64,000 bases of DNA from Euptelea pleiosperma (GCA_035048495.1 CM068541.1:8501929-8565928); one strand, 5' to 3'; counted from the first letter of the stretch, positions 43,570 to 54,539 are shown. Numbers and translations are program-made. Notes: generated from the letters alone by a model not told the origin.

Positions 43570-46200
43570 TCCATGCCCGGTGGCAACAGCCAGGGGCCTC
43601 CTCTTTTTTCTTCTTCTTTGTTGATTTTTTTATTTTTTTTAATTTTTTTAATTTTTAATTTTTTATTTTTATGAGTGTGATGAGTAAAAAAAAGGGAGAT
43701 TGGGATTTTTGGATTTCCTGAGCAAAAATACGGGTGCCAATATCCCGGCCCAAAAAAATTTGTATTCTTATCCCCTTGTTTTAGTCAAGTTTCTCGAGAT
43801 TTATCACTCCAAGTCATTTCCTCTTTGATCAGAGGGCTTGAGACTATGGTTTAAAAAATGGCCATATAACAAAAATAACGGCCCTTATAATGGATTCGGA
43901 CCTCCCCCAATACGTTTTGTACCGTTAAAACGCCAACAAAATAACGACCATTGTTTTCTAGAAAAAATGTGAAAAAAACAGCTGTTATTTTCATTATTTT
44001 TTATTTTTGAAAATTTGAAAGTCAAATATCAAATTTGAATTTTAGAGCCATTTTTTTCGTTATTTCTGTTATTTTCGCTTTTTATCCCTAAGCGTTTACA
44101 ACCCCATCGGGTTGGTCAATTTCTTATTTATTTTTTATTGTTTAGAAAGGTGCTAATCTTTTTTTCATATTAAAATTGTTTATTGGTCAATATAATGAAC
44201 TTTATGCTATTCATTTCCACATCATGTTAAATAGAACCAAATTAACAGAATATATACACATTTATATTCATCATTCATAGGTTTATTCATACAAGAATTA
44301 CAAGTTCAAAAGTCTCGTACTAATGTAAAATATGTATAATATCGGGTTGGGTGGGATTGGGCTGAGCCTCAACCCTAGCCCAACCCAATTTGATCAGGTT
44401 GTCAAAATCTGGGCCCGAGCCCAACCTGAGTATTGAAGGGGCCAACCCAACCCTAACCCAACATTGGATTGAACCCGTCGGACTGGAGTTGAGCCCGCCC
44501 AAGTTGCAGCCATAGGATTTTAAATACTTTATAACAAAGTTTTTTTTAATATTAATAATTATTTAAAGACTGTGGTTTGAATCAAGTTTTAAAAGGGGCA
44601 GTTATAACAGTATAACGGACTGGGGACTTTATCGATTTTTCCGTTATAACGGATTGTAACACATGGGCAAAAATGAAAAATGGGAAAATAACGGAAAAAT
44701 AGGCTATAAAATTAAATAAACATAATTGGAATTTCAAATTTTCAATAAAATTTATGAAAAATTTCAAGGTTGTGAACCCTAGCCCTACCTTCAAGGTTGT
44801 GAACCCTAGCCCAACCCAACCTGAGTCAGGCCTAGAAGGGTTGTTTTTTTCTTTTTTCATATTAAAATTGTTTATTGGTCAATATAATGATCTTAGCCAT
44901 TAAATAATAGCTTCATTTTCACATCCTGTTAAGTAGAACCAAATTAACAAAATATATACACATTTATATTAACCATCTTAATAGGTTTATTCATACAAGA
45001 ATTACAGTTCAAAATTCTCCATGTAATCTTGTTATATATATATATAGGGGCAGGATCCGGGGATAATAATTTTGACAACAAAAAATTGGGGTGGGCCAAT
45101 ATATAAGTTATAAGTTTTGGAATTTGATGATTTTTTTCGAGTATGATCTCTATTGTGAGGAGATCATCCTCATAAAAAATTCAAATCATTCTGGAATTTG
45201 TACACTGGTTTAGAAGTTGGAGAATTATGGACCGTCTATTTTTACCGTTAACTTGAAGACCACACTTGATGGGGATAGAAATTTCAGAATGGGCTGATTT
45301 TTTGTAGGGGTGATCTATATGGCGAGGAGTTCATCCTCGCTCATCCCGAGTATTGAAGGGGCCAACCCGACCCTAACCAAACATCGGGTTGAACTAGTCG
45401 AGCCGGCCCAAGTTGCAGCCCTAGGATTTTAAATACTTTATAACAAGGTTTTTGAAGACTGTAGTTTGAACGTTACCAATTTTTGCGTTGTAAGGGATTG
45501 TAATATACAAGGGGAAAACGAAAAATGGGAAAATAACGAAAAAATGGGCTCTAAAATTAAAAATTCATAACTGGAATTTCTAATTTTCAATAAAAGTTAT
45601 AACCGAAATAACGGGCATTTGTTTTACAATTTTTTTCAGAAAAGTAAGTTTGAATCAAGATTCAAAAGGAGCCGTTATAACAGTATAGTGGAATGGGGTG
45701 TTACCGATTTTTCCGTTATAACAGATTATAACACACGAGCAAAAACAGAAAAAATGGGAAAATAACGGAAAAGAGGTTCAAAAATTAAAAAGTTCAAATT
45801 GGAATTTCAAATTTTTAATAAAATTTATAACGGAAATAACGGGCATTATTTTTTTGCAATTTTTTCAGAAAAGTAAGTTTGAATCAAGGTTTAAAAGGTG
45901 CTGTTATAACAGTATAACGGATTGGGGGTGTTACCGATTTTTCCGTTATAACGGATTGTAAGACAGGCAAAAATGGAAAAATAACAGAAAAAAGGGGCTA
46001 AAACTAAAATTCAAAATTAGAATTTCAAATTTTCAATTAAGTTTATAACGGAAATAACGGGCATTTGTTTTACAAATATTTCAGAAAAGAAACAGTCGTT
46101 ATTTTTGTTATAACAGCCGTTATTCATATTATTTTCTGAGCATTAAAATGGTTCATAACGTAACGGGGGAGGTTTTATACAGCCCGTTTTTTAAACCATG
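43570..46200. repeat. Nested array of taacgg MITEs and family M/E fragments
   Basis: taacgg copies are at about 43,845-44,110, 44,585-44,770, 45,470-45,650, 45,655-45,865 and 45,890-46,200 (the last is two-ended, from aaggtttaaaaggtgctgtt to ccgttttttaaaccatgg). Around 44,330-44,510 and 44,760-44,850 is a ccaacccaacc repeat. 45,085-45,345 matches MITE M. No gene is seen. Confidence 0.6.
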
Positions 46201-46209
46201 GTTTGAAAC

Positions 46210-46578
46210 ATAAATCGCCCTTTCATGTCAGAAACTTAGGAGGAATTACACTATAATCTTCCATCAAAAGGGCATTGGAAAACCAACTTGGGAGATTGGA
46301 AGACCATTCCTTTACACAAGAAAATAAAGAAGCCTTTGTGGGTTGTTGGCCGTTGAAAATAAGCCATTGAGATGATAAGATGGTTGAAAACATTTTCGGA
46401 GTGTGACATGTTCCTCTGAAAGCACCAATGCAGGTCACAATATACACGAATCTTTGTAGAAAGAGAGGGACACGTGTGGAAAACGTATTTGGATCGATAG
46501 TAAGATATTTCTCTGTATAAAACATGGACATCCGAAGAACTGAGATGCAGAAGAGATCCAAAGAAAGAAGCAGAGAAA
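46210..46578 (+). promoter_or_regulatory. Promoter of gene H
   Basis: Matches the upstream DNA of gene C but lacks the proximal ggtcaaaataagacattgaa segment. Its junction reads gggacacgtgtggaaaacg, which contains a G-box core CACGTG (46,471-46,476). A distal ggccgttgaaaataagccat remains at about 46,341. TATAAAA is at 46,516-46,522. Confidence 0.5.
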
Positions 46579-47215
46579 ATGAAAATGAGGAAGTCGTTTT
46601 GTAATATTGCTTTGTGTGTTTGTGTATTTGTGTTTCTTCTAGTTTCAATCAGCTCGGGTTCTCTTCTCGATGAATCAGGGGTCATAAACCTCCCTACTTA
46701 TATCCAAGGTACAAACCAAGGTTTAAAAAACGGCCGTTATAACGAAAATAACAACCGTTATTTTCTGGAAAAAAATTATGAAAAAAGGCCAATTTTTTCC
46801 CTTAAATTCCGTTATTTTCTGTTTTTGAAATTCAAAAATTTGAATTTCAGTGCCATTTTTTCCATTATTTCCCTTTTTTTCATTTTTGCCCAAGGATTTT
46901 TTTTGTTATAACATACAAAACTGTAATGCCCCCAGTCCGTTATACCGTTATAACGTCCCCTTTAAACTTCGGTACAAACTTCAAACCATGGTTTAAAAAA
47001 CAGACGTTATAATGAAAATAACGGCCTTTGTTTTTCGTTATAACCTTGATCAAAGTAAAACAGACCTTTATTATAAGCTTGCTCAGCATTTCAAGTCTAA
47101 TAATTGTGGAAATTTGTTTAGTTTGAAAAAAATGGTTTAATTAGCTATAGAAGCTTTGTTTAACATGCGTCATGATTGACGTGCACAAAAACTTAAGCAC
47201 CTGCAAAGGTTTCAC

Positions 47216-47277
<62 letters not shown>

Positions 47278-47431
47278 TATTTTGTTTAATTTGGATGCAG
47301 AGGCAGGATTACGCAGACATGGAATGGAACTGATGGGTGGTCGAGATTCAGGCAGCCCGCCTCCTCCTCCAAAAAAGAATCCCGCACCCATCCAGCCTAT
47401 CGTAACCAGGCGGCCGGGAGGACACAGATAA
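46579..47431 (+). CDS. Gene H: secreted-peptide precursor, proline-rich GGH class
   Basis: Exons 46579-46708 and 47301-47431 join to 86 codons plus TAA. Exon 1: MKMRKSFCNIA, signal core LCVCVFVFLLVSISSGSL, then DESGVINLPTYIQ. The second ATG (46,585) is the one conserved in C. Exon 2: EAGLRRHGMELMGG, then RDSGSPPPPPKKNPAPIQ and TRRPGGHR at the end. It is an intact sister of C. The 592-bp intron contains a taacgg MITE 10 bases after the donor and a (tta)n run of roughly 60 bases before the acceptor. The promoter differs from C and B (G-box in place of W-box), so expression may have diverged. Confidence 0.8.
46718..47045. repeat. taacgg MITEs in the intron of gene H
   Basis: A near-complete copy from aaggtttaaaaaacggccgt to taacgtcccctttaaacttc (46,718-46,970) is followed by a second fragment starting ccatggtttaaaaaacagac. 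Confidence 0.7.
47217..47280. repeat. (TTA)n microsatellite before exon 2 of gene H
   Basis: About nineteen uninterrupted tta units. Gene C has a shorter run at the same place, followed by a SINE. Confidence 0.9.
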
Positions 47432-47533
47432 TTATGTAGATTTTCTGGTTGTTATGGTACTGTGTATCGGCAAATGTATTTTCTCATCGTCTCTAAAATA
47501 AAGCCTATAAATAGAAGATACTATTTATAAACA

Positions 47534-48303
47534 GGGAATTTTTGGCATACCCCCATGTTATCTTCCCCCCCTCTACAATTTGAAAAAGCTGACATACCCC
47601 ATATGACTCGGTCCACTGTAATTTGACCAGTGTTGACCCGAGTTGACTACCAGATTTTACAATAAAGGACAAAAGTGCCCTTGTCTTCAACCTTAGAACA
47701 AGGGTTTGAGTAGAGGCCAAACCCCAAATCAAACCACTACTGTAAACGGCTGGCCAAGAGATACCCATCACTGGCAAACAACCCACCAGAGTTTCATGGC
47801 CAGCCGACCACTACGACAACAATTTAAAACCCAAGGTTAAAAATAAAATACATAAAACATATAATTTTAGTTCTAAAATTTAACAAAAAATGAAAAACAT
47901 GAATAAGAGCAATTAGATTTTGAGACGTGGATTTTGGAAAGATGGGTTCTCTTAATTTTAAATTTTCATTCTTCATAAAAAGAAATCTCATTCCCTGGTG
48001 AGTTTTACCTGTTTTATGGGGGTTTTGTCTTCTCAATCTGTATTTAATTCATCAAAAAAATAAAAAATCTCATGCTTAACATGGGTTTTTATTTTTTATT
48101 TCCTCTTTTCGTGTTTAAATTGGGGTTTGGGTTTTGGCCTAAACCCAAACCCTTGTTCTAATGTCGAAGACAAGGGCACTTTTGTCCATTATTGCAAAAT
48201 TTGGTAGTCAATTCGGGTCAACACTGGTCAAATGACAGTGGACCGAGTTATAGGGGGGTATGTCAGCTTTTTCAAATTGTGGGGGGGTATGTCAAAATTT
48301 TCC
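47534..48303. mobile_element. Foldback MITE family E with 9-bp target duplication
   Basis: The ends gggaatttttggcatacccc and ggggtatgtcaaaattttcc are inverted. Long arms follow (gctgacatacccc/gggggtatgtcagc; gcccttgtcttcaacc/gtcgaagacaagggc). Flanks ttataaaca (47,525-47,533) and ttataaata (48,304-48,312) differ at one base. Gene C's 3' flank at about 25,950 has the site without insertion. Confidence 0.85.
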
Positions 48304-48589
48304 TTATAAATATTGGCTGTTGAATAAATATCTCATTTATCCGCATAAATTATAATTATATATTGAATTAAAATTTAGCAGAATAGTTGGAAATTATTCA
48401 ATGAGTTTTTCATTTTTTTTATTTTGTCATTTTTTAGTTTTAAATGTGGAATATTTAAGGGATATAAAAGTGAGTAATGATAAGATGCAAATGAAAAGAG
48501 ATTAGATGGTTTGCGCGTCGAGTTTTAATTAGATTTAGGAGATCTCTAAGTGGAACTCATCGAACAGTCCATTTTGTGCGCATTCCTCA

Positions 48590-48825
48590 CAGGAGCGGCT
48601 TCTATGCGTCAGGGCCGCACAGACAAAACAAAACGCCCCTACGGAGCTTTCTCCACATCATCTCAATTTCAAAAAAAAAAAAAAAAAAAATCAAAACCGA
48701 CTAACCTGGGTTGTGGTGTGTTGGTAGTAACAAGAGCTTTTGCTGTTTTGCTTATGTAGCACAACTTGAGCAGGCCATTTTGTTTGTCTGTGGGGCCCTG
48801 GCGCATAGAAGCCGTGCCCCTTACC
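48590..48825. repeat. MITE with gagcggcttctatgc ends
   Basis: ggagcggcttctatgcgtca and gggccgcacagacaaaac mirror gttttg-like ttttgtttgtctgtggggcc and ggcgcatagaagccgtgcc. The partner of 26,200-26,433. Confidence 0.7.
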
Positions 48826-49029
48826 CACATGTTGCTATAGTTACCTTAATTTCCTGTTAAGAAATTGTCTCAATTCCTTGGTTAATTTATAATTCACACA
48901 AAAACTAAGCCTTAAACTTTGCCCCTTGGGAAGAAATTTATTCATGAGGGTTAATTTTTGAAATTTGGATAACCTTTTTATATTTTTATTTATAAAACTT
49001 GAAGAAAGTTTTTCTTTTTGTTCTTTTTA

Positions 49030-49326
49030 GGGCGTGTTTGATTGCACGGAAAATTTTCCAAGAAAATACATCTGGGAAATGCCTTAAAATTAGATTGCAC
49101 ATGAGAACACATATTTTATTATGTGATAAAATAAAGGCTTATTTTCAAGTGGAAATGAATTCTCACCTATGTGGAAGGGAAATGGATTCCAGGCTTGGGG
49201 GGGTTTTGTTGGGGGAAAGATTTTTGGATCCTTCACCTCACTTTTCACTTTTAACCTTCTCCAAGTAATAAAAGCATATTTTCTGGTCAAAAGTGTAATT
49301 TTTTCACTTGGCAAGCAAACACGCCC
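49030..49326. mobile_element. Tourist-like MITE (without SINE)
   Basis: gggcgtgtttgattgcacgg and cttggcaagcaaacacgccc, with TTA at 49,027-49,029 and 49,327-49,329. The short sister of 26,657-27,070. Confidence 0.85.
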
Positions 49327-49355
49327 TTACTTTTCCTTTTCTACCTTTTATGTAA

Positions 49356-50022
49356 GGGTAGCTCTACGGGTGCCTACCTTTTTCGGCTAGGCACCAACAT
49401 TTGATGGGCACCTACGCCATTTAGAGGGCCCTTGTTTGGGCACCCCATTTTGCTGGGCACCCACATTAAAATCCAAAAAAAAAATTCTGACTTGGGCTCC
49501 TAGCCGTGGGTGCCATGGTGGCCACAGCTGGCTTGACCGTGGGTGCCATGTTGGCTACGGTAGTTCCAAGCTGTAGAGGCAAAAAAGAAAAAATACGGGC
49601 TTGCCGCATATTGTCCATCCTTTTGTGGGAGTATAGGGTACTCCAAACCACTACTCTACCACCACCACTAACTCCACTACCATCAACTCCACCATGAACA
49701 CCACCACCACTCTACCATCACCACCACTCCAACACCACCACCATCACCACCACCAACACCACCACCACTCCAACACCACCACCAACACGGTGGCTGGGGT
49801 GCCCAGCTTACCTATGGTGGAGAGAGAGAGAGAGAGAGAGAGAGACGTACCTACGGCGACAGTGTCCTCCTCCTCCTCCTCTTCTTTTTCTTCTTCTTCT
49901 CTTTTTTTTTTTCAGTGTGGGTGCCCAAACAAAACTGTAAAGGATGGGAAAGGACAATTTGGTCCTCTTGGTTTATTTTGTGGGTGCCTGGCTTAAAGAG
50001 GTGGGTGCCCGTAGAGCGACCC
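49356..50022. mobile_element. Non-autonomous Mutator-like element with perfect 9-bp duplication
   Basis: The ends gggtagctctacgggtgcc and gggtgcccgtagagcgaccc are inverted. tttatgtaa flanks both sides (49,347-49,355; 50,023-50,031). The sister locus at about 27,100 has no insertion. The interior is low complexity: (ccaccaccact)n at 49,655-49,790, (ag)n at 49,819-49,845 and (tcctcc/ttc)n at 49,865-49,905. The open frame through it (His/Thr/Ser runs) is not a gene. Confidence 0.85.
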
Positions 50023-50106
50023 TTTATGTAATAACACAAGTACTAAGTTGAAAAAAGCAAATATATAGGCCATTATTTAGTCAATTTTTGGGGGAGCAGA
50101 TACATT

Positions 50107-50135
50107 ATAGAGAGAGAGAGAGAGAGAGAGAGAAG
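50107..50135. repeat. (AG)n microsatellite
   Basis: agagagagagagagagag run downstream of the Mutator-like element. A shorter run lies at the paralogous site, about 27,172. Confidence 0.85.
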
Positions 50136-50315
50136 ACTTTTCATATCTTATTGGGGGTTTACGGATAACGAACGTGATTTCCATTATAACAGACTTTATA
50201 AATAATAATTAAGTCCGTTTTTCGGTTTTGTGGTTAGTTTCTCAATAACATAACAAAGTCAGGGCATCACCGTTAACGGCCATTGCAACGTTTTTTTAAA
50301 ACCATGCTCCTCGTT

Positions 50316-50339
50316 GGGTTTAGGGTTTAGGGTTTAGGG
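50316..50339. repeat. Interstitial telomere-type repeat (TTTAGGG)3
   Basis: gggtttagggtttagggttt with a further aggg: three units of the plant telomere repeat. It sits where the sister block (27,349-28,196) has ordinary sequence plus the TRIM multimer, directly before a broken TRIM LTR (gcgcgggaacaaaccatccg). Confidence 0.8.
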
Positions 50340-50689
50340 CCATCACGATACATGCGCGGGAACAAACCATCCGCTAACAAGCATTTGACCCTATTTTTTT
50401 GGGTACTTTTCCAACATTACCCTGAAAATTGAAAGTATATAATAATACCCCATTATAATTTCATACTTAAGGTGTGGTGCCACATTTTCTCATTAAAATA
50501 GTTTTAATAAAAGCTATAGATTAGTAAATAAATAGAAAAAAGTAAATTTTTGAAAGCCTAAAATACCTTTATGCATCATAGAAATAGTTAATGGAAATGT
50601 AGGAGTACTTTTAGAAAAAAAATGACAAAATATGGGTTGTAAGCAACGGTACTTATCTTCCGTTATTGGTGGTAACAAAGCAATGCGGG

Positions 50690-51230
50690 GGTTCGAAGGG
50701 TTATTTGAAGCCAGCCTTTTTTCTCGTTGCAACCCGGTTTCTTTAAAGAAACCAAAATTTAGAAGTCCTTAAAATATACAAAATCAAATAAATATATCAA
50801 GGGTGTTCGAATCTGTCTCTCAAGAACAAATTAGAATTTTTTCTATAAGCAAGGAAAAATTTAGATGGGTAGTGATTTATATGAACGAAAAGGAAAAAAT
50901 CTATATCATAGAATTCTGTATCAAAAGTTTGATATAGAAATCCCTCAAAATGCCATGTGGCACACTCTTTCAGGGCCACTGACCCATGACTGTTTTAAAC
51001 CATGGTTTGAAACATGAGTCACCCACTCATGTCAACCCAATAGACTTTCAAGTGGTGCGGCCTTTGTGGGTTGTTGGCCGTTGAAAATAAGGTATTGGGG
51101 TGATAACATCTTAGGAACGTGACGTTTTCAGAGTGTGACATGTTTCTCTTTTCATACTAATATAAAAACCATGTATTATGTAAGAAGTAAGATGCAAAAC
51201 AGATCATAAGAAATAAGTAAGAGAAGGAGA
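50690..51230 (+). promoter_or_regulatory. Upstream region of unit I
   Basis: Near-identical to 28,445-28,987. ttggccgttgaaaataaggt lacks the W-box core. The TATA tataaaaac begins at about 51,161. Confidence 0.5.
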
Positions 51231-51978
51231 ATGAAGAAGTTGTCCAGCAATTCTTCGTGTGCCTGTTTATTTGTATTTCTTATAGTCTCGGGGTCTCTTC
51301 CAGCAGAATCAAGGGTCCTACCTGCTTCTACCCCAGGTACAAACTACTCTATTAGCTTTCCTATTGTTTCTTTCAACAAAAGGGGCCGTTATAACAGAAT
51401 AACGGACTGGGCGTATTAACGTTTTTTTTTTTTTTCCTGTTATAACAGATTGTAACGCGCTAGGGTAAAAACGGAAAAAATGAGAAAAGAAGAAATAAAA
51501 GGGAAAAAGCATAAAATTTAGAACGAAAATTAACATAAAAATGGGAAAAATAGCAGAAATAACGGGTGATTTTTTAGCAATTTTTTTCAAAAAATAAGTC
51601 GTTTCTTTCTCTACAGCGGCTGTTATTTTTAAAAACACAGCCTTTGTTCTTTGTCAGTTTACGACCTTCCTTGTTTTTGCTTTGAGATCTTCTCGATCTC
51701 CTTTCTGATATATCATATATCAGTTTGGATTTATATCAAAAAAAAAAAAAATCACAAAAAACTACCAGTATTATAAGCTAAGATCGATCAATCTGCGTGA
51801 TAATTGGTGCATAGAAAGATTTAAGAACCTAGGAAGAGAGCCTTCTCATTCCTTATTATTATTACCGAACTAATGAAATTTGTTTATTTGACACGCAGAG
51901 ACGGGATTACACAGGCATGGAAGGGAACTAATGGGTAATAGGGTTCCAGGCAACAGTCCTCCCTCTCCCCCAATCTAA
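51231..51978 (+). pseudogene. Unit I: D-type gene with a one-base insertion in the mature peptide
   Basis: Exons 51231-51336 and 51899-51978 (to the early stop). Exon 1 differs from D at one codon (MKKLSSNSSC). Exon 2 reads ETGLHRHGRELMGN, RVPGNSPPSPP and then stops at TAA 51,976. A run of five C stands where D has four, which shifts the frame. Without the extra base the frame would run to TGA at 52,004-52,006 and end DPGVGH. The intron carries the same MITE and poly(A) insertions as D. The duplication is therefore recent, and the frameshift is the main difference. It may be a real pseudogene, a truncated-peptide allele or a homopolymer sequencing error. Confidence 0.75.
51381..51755. repeat. 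taacgg MITE and poly(A) retroposon in the intron of unit I
   Basis: The same two insertions, in the same order, as in gene D at 29,138-29,515. Confidence 0.65.
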
Positions 51979-52159
51979 TCGATCCGACCCTGGAGTAGGG
52001 CATTGATAATTATGAAGATTTTCTTGTTGGTGATGGCGTTTTGCAGCCCAAGTTTTTTCCTTTCGACTCTAGAATCTGTAAATGGAAGGCACTTTTCTGA
52101 CACAATCACACAAATCTCTTTCTCTGTACAAATCTCTTAAATTGTATCCAATTTATCTA

Positions 52160-52590
52160 TATCCAATAAGAACCGGTCCCAATTAGCGTAGTTTGCAGAC
52201 TAGCTATTTCAGAATCAATTCCAAAAAGAACCGCAAAACCAAAGTTAATTATATAATAGGTTCCAGTTCTTGGTGCTAGTGTATCTGGATCGAACCGAAG
52301 CTGATATATAGAGTGATAGGACATGGACCCAACATATATGGTCGGGTTAACGAAGTCAGACCTTTTCTAAATTTTAGAACAAAAATTATTTTATTTATTT
52401 ATTTATTTTTCGCGTTTTCTTTTATGTAGCTCACAAAGTACCCATTACCCGATGAGAGAACTAGATATTTATCAGTTTCGGTTCTAGATCCACTTATAAC
52501 GTAACAAAAACTGTCATACCCAAACATAATAAGTACCGGTACTAGATTCCATTATACCCCAACTCTAACCAACCTGTTGACATCGCTAGT
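52160..52590. repeat. hAT-like (aaccgg) element
   Basis: aagaaccggtcccaattagc, gatcgaaccgaagctgatat and gttctagatccacttataac. It is followed at 52,598 by a right-truncated copy of the small hAT-like MITE (taggggtgtacc). Confidence 0.6.
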
Positions 52591-52825
52591 TGTGTGTAGG
52601 GGTGTACCTTCAAGTAGCCCAACCGACTCGGGCCCAGTTTTCGAGCTGGTCGGAGCTTGACTCAAATTTAGTCAGGCTAGGCTCGGGCTGAGACAAACTT
52701 GTACCCTACAAGGGACGGGGGCAGTTTTGAAAAAACATTTGGGCCAAGCAAGGCTGGGCTAGGGGTTTTGACCATTTCAGGGTAAAACGGCCTCCTTTAA
52801 ACTTTGGTATTGACCATTTCGGGGT

Positions 52826-52864
52826 AAAATCAAGGGTATTAACCCTCCCTAACCTTTATCCAAG
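52826..52864 (+). pseudogene. Relic of an exon 1 end of the peptide family
   Basis: aaaatcaagggtattaaccc, tccctaacctttatccaag and gtacaaat match the end of exon 1 plus donor of B, C and H (gaatcaagggtcataaacct ... atccaag|gtacaaac). Nothing recognisable remains upstream. Confidence 0.6.
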
Positions 52865-52916
52865 GTACAAATAATTAAGTAACTATTATGATAATTTTTT
52901 AACACGTTTGTGTGCT

Positions 52917-53350
52917 GGGGTGTCAATTTGATTCCAATTTTTACCGATTTACCATAAGAACCAGTCCCAATTATCTTGGTTTGCTGACTAGCTATTTCAG
53001 AATCGATTTCCAAAAGAACCGAAACCCAAGTTTGTAATAGGTTCCAGTTCTTGGTGCACTAGTATCTGGATCGAATCGAAGCTGATAGAACATGGACCCA
53101 ACATATATAGTAGGGTTAACGAAGTCAAACCTTCTCAAAATTTTAGAATGAAAATAAAATTTATTTTTTGCACGTTGTTTTATGTAGTTCACAAAATACC
53201 CATTACCCGATGAGAGAACTGGATATTTTTCAGTTTCGGTTCTACATCCACTTATTACGGAACCGGAACCGGAATTGGCATACCCGAACATAATAAGTAC
53301 CAGTACTACATTCCTTGATACCCGAAACGGAACCAACCTGTTGGCATCAC
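52917..53350. repeat. hAT-like (aaccgg) element, second copy
   Basis: gtgtcaatttgattccaatt, gaaccgaaacccaagtttgt, ggaaccggaaccggaattgg and gatacccgaaacggaacc. Tandem in arrangement with the copy 750 bp upstream, suggesting a local duplication. Confidence 0.6.
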
Positions 53351-53360
53351 TAGTTGTGTG

Positions 53361-53476
53361 TACGGGTGTACATTCAAGTAGCCCGACGCAACTCGGGTAC
53401 AGTTTTCGAGCCGGTCTGAGCCTGACTCAAATTTAGTCGGAACGGGTTTTGGGCCTGGGCCCAAATGCACACCCTA
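53361..53476. mobile_element. Small hAT-like MITE
   Basis: tacgggtgtacattc and aaatgcacaccct, flanked by gttgtgtg (53,353-53,360) and gttgtgcg (53,477-53,484). Confidence 0.7.
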
Positions 53477-53483
53477 GTTGTGC

Positions 53484-54094
53484 GTAGGTAATAAGTCATC
53501 TTGATCAAACAAGTAGCATTTTTGGGAGTGGTATCAGGGAGCAAAGATTTGCTGTTTCACAACTCTCAAAGGAAAAACTTTTTTTATGTGGATCCTATTT
53601 TGGCGTGGAGCGTGTGGACCCAATCTGGTGCTGCCATACGTACATGGCATTGAAACCCACATGATTTATGATTTGATAAAATATTTTGACTTGCCACGTA
53701 CAAACAACAGAACCTGATTGCATCCACGTCTTCACACTGAGAAATGTTCCACACAAGAATTTTCTCCTCTCCAAGGTACAAATCGTTCCAACATCTTAAA
53801 AATTAAGATGTGCGACTATATTTGCGAATCAAATACACAAGAACTAAAGATGCACGTCATGCACGTCTTCAAGGCATGTTTGGTCGTTTAAAGCCAAACG
53901 TTGATCTTCACCTTTAAAAATACGTACCTTGAAGCGTAGACCTTGAAGACGCACATCTCTGGCTGAAGACGCACTACCAAACACAGCGAGAAATCAAGTT
54001 TGAGAAAAATTTAGGGGGACTTTGAAGTCCCCTTCCCAAAATGTCTGACACGTACTCCTTAACCACCCTTAACCAACTAACTAATGGCTTAACG
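53484..54094. other. Upstream flank of gene J with foldback relic
   Basis: 53,764-53,800 (ctctccaaggtacaaatcgt, tccaacatctt) resembles an exon 1 donor region such as that of gene K and may be another exon relic. 53,810-53,995 is an inverted piece of the gaagacgtgcgtctt foldback. 54,005-54,094 parallels 62,520-62,580 upstream of L. Confidence 0.45.
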
Positions 54095-54279
54095 GAGTAA
54101 AACTTCTGTCACAATCGGATTGCAAATCACAAAAACACAGCCAATGAGTTCTTGGCACGTACACCTAAAAAACAAAAGCACATGGGTACGTATCCATGCA
54201 AAAGCACTTGTGTACGTGCCGAGAACTCATTGGCTTGTGATTGTGTGATTTACAATTTCGGGTGATAGAAGTTTTACTC
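54095..54279. mobile_element. MITE family C with perfect 9-bp target duplication
   Basis: gagtaaaacttctgtcac and gtgatagaagttttactc are inverted ends. GGCTTAACG stands at 54,086-54,094 and 54,280-54,288. Upstream of L (about 62,575) and F (about 34,568) the same genomic sequence is uninterrupted (ggcttaacgt). The Mutator superfamily is the best fit. Confidence 0.92.
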
Positions 54280-54539
54280 GGCTTAACGTGGGTTGGGTTA
54301 AAACTTTGGTGCACGTGTCAGAATAGCAAAGCAATAATGTTACATTTAATTAAAACTGGTTTAGGAGATAATGAGTCCCTCGTGTGCCCCCGTGTATAAT
54401 CATATTGGAATCCCAGTCAAATTTCACCATTCTATATGGGAGAACGAGGTCCACGTGATTTGTGGGGAGAATATTCTAAATAAAACAACTAATACTTGCC
54501 TGACCACCATTGTCTGGTAACAGTGCTCGGCACGTGGAT

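Noticed and set aside
46251..46685. 144- and 141-codon minus-strand frames over gene H exon 1
   Set aside because: They are antisense shadows of the promoter and signal-peptide exon; no motif, and not conserved as frames in gene C.
49694..49996. 100-codon open frame rich in His, Thr and Ser
   Set aside because: It is translation of (cca)n, (ag)n and (tcc)n repeats inside a non-autonomous Mutator-like element.
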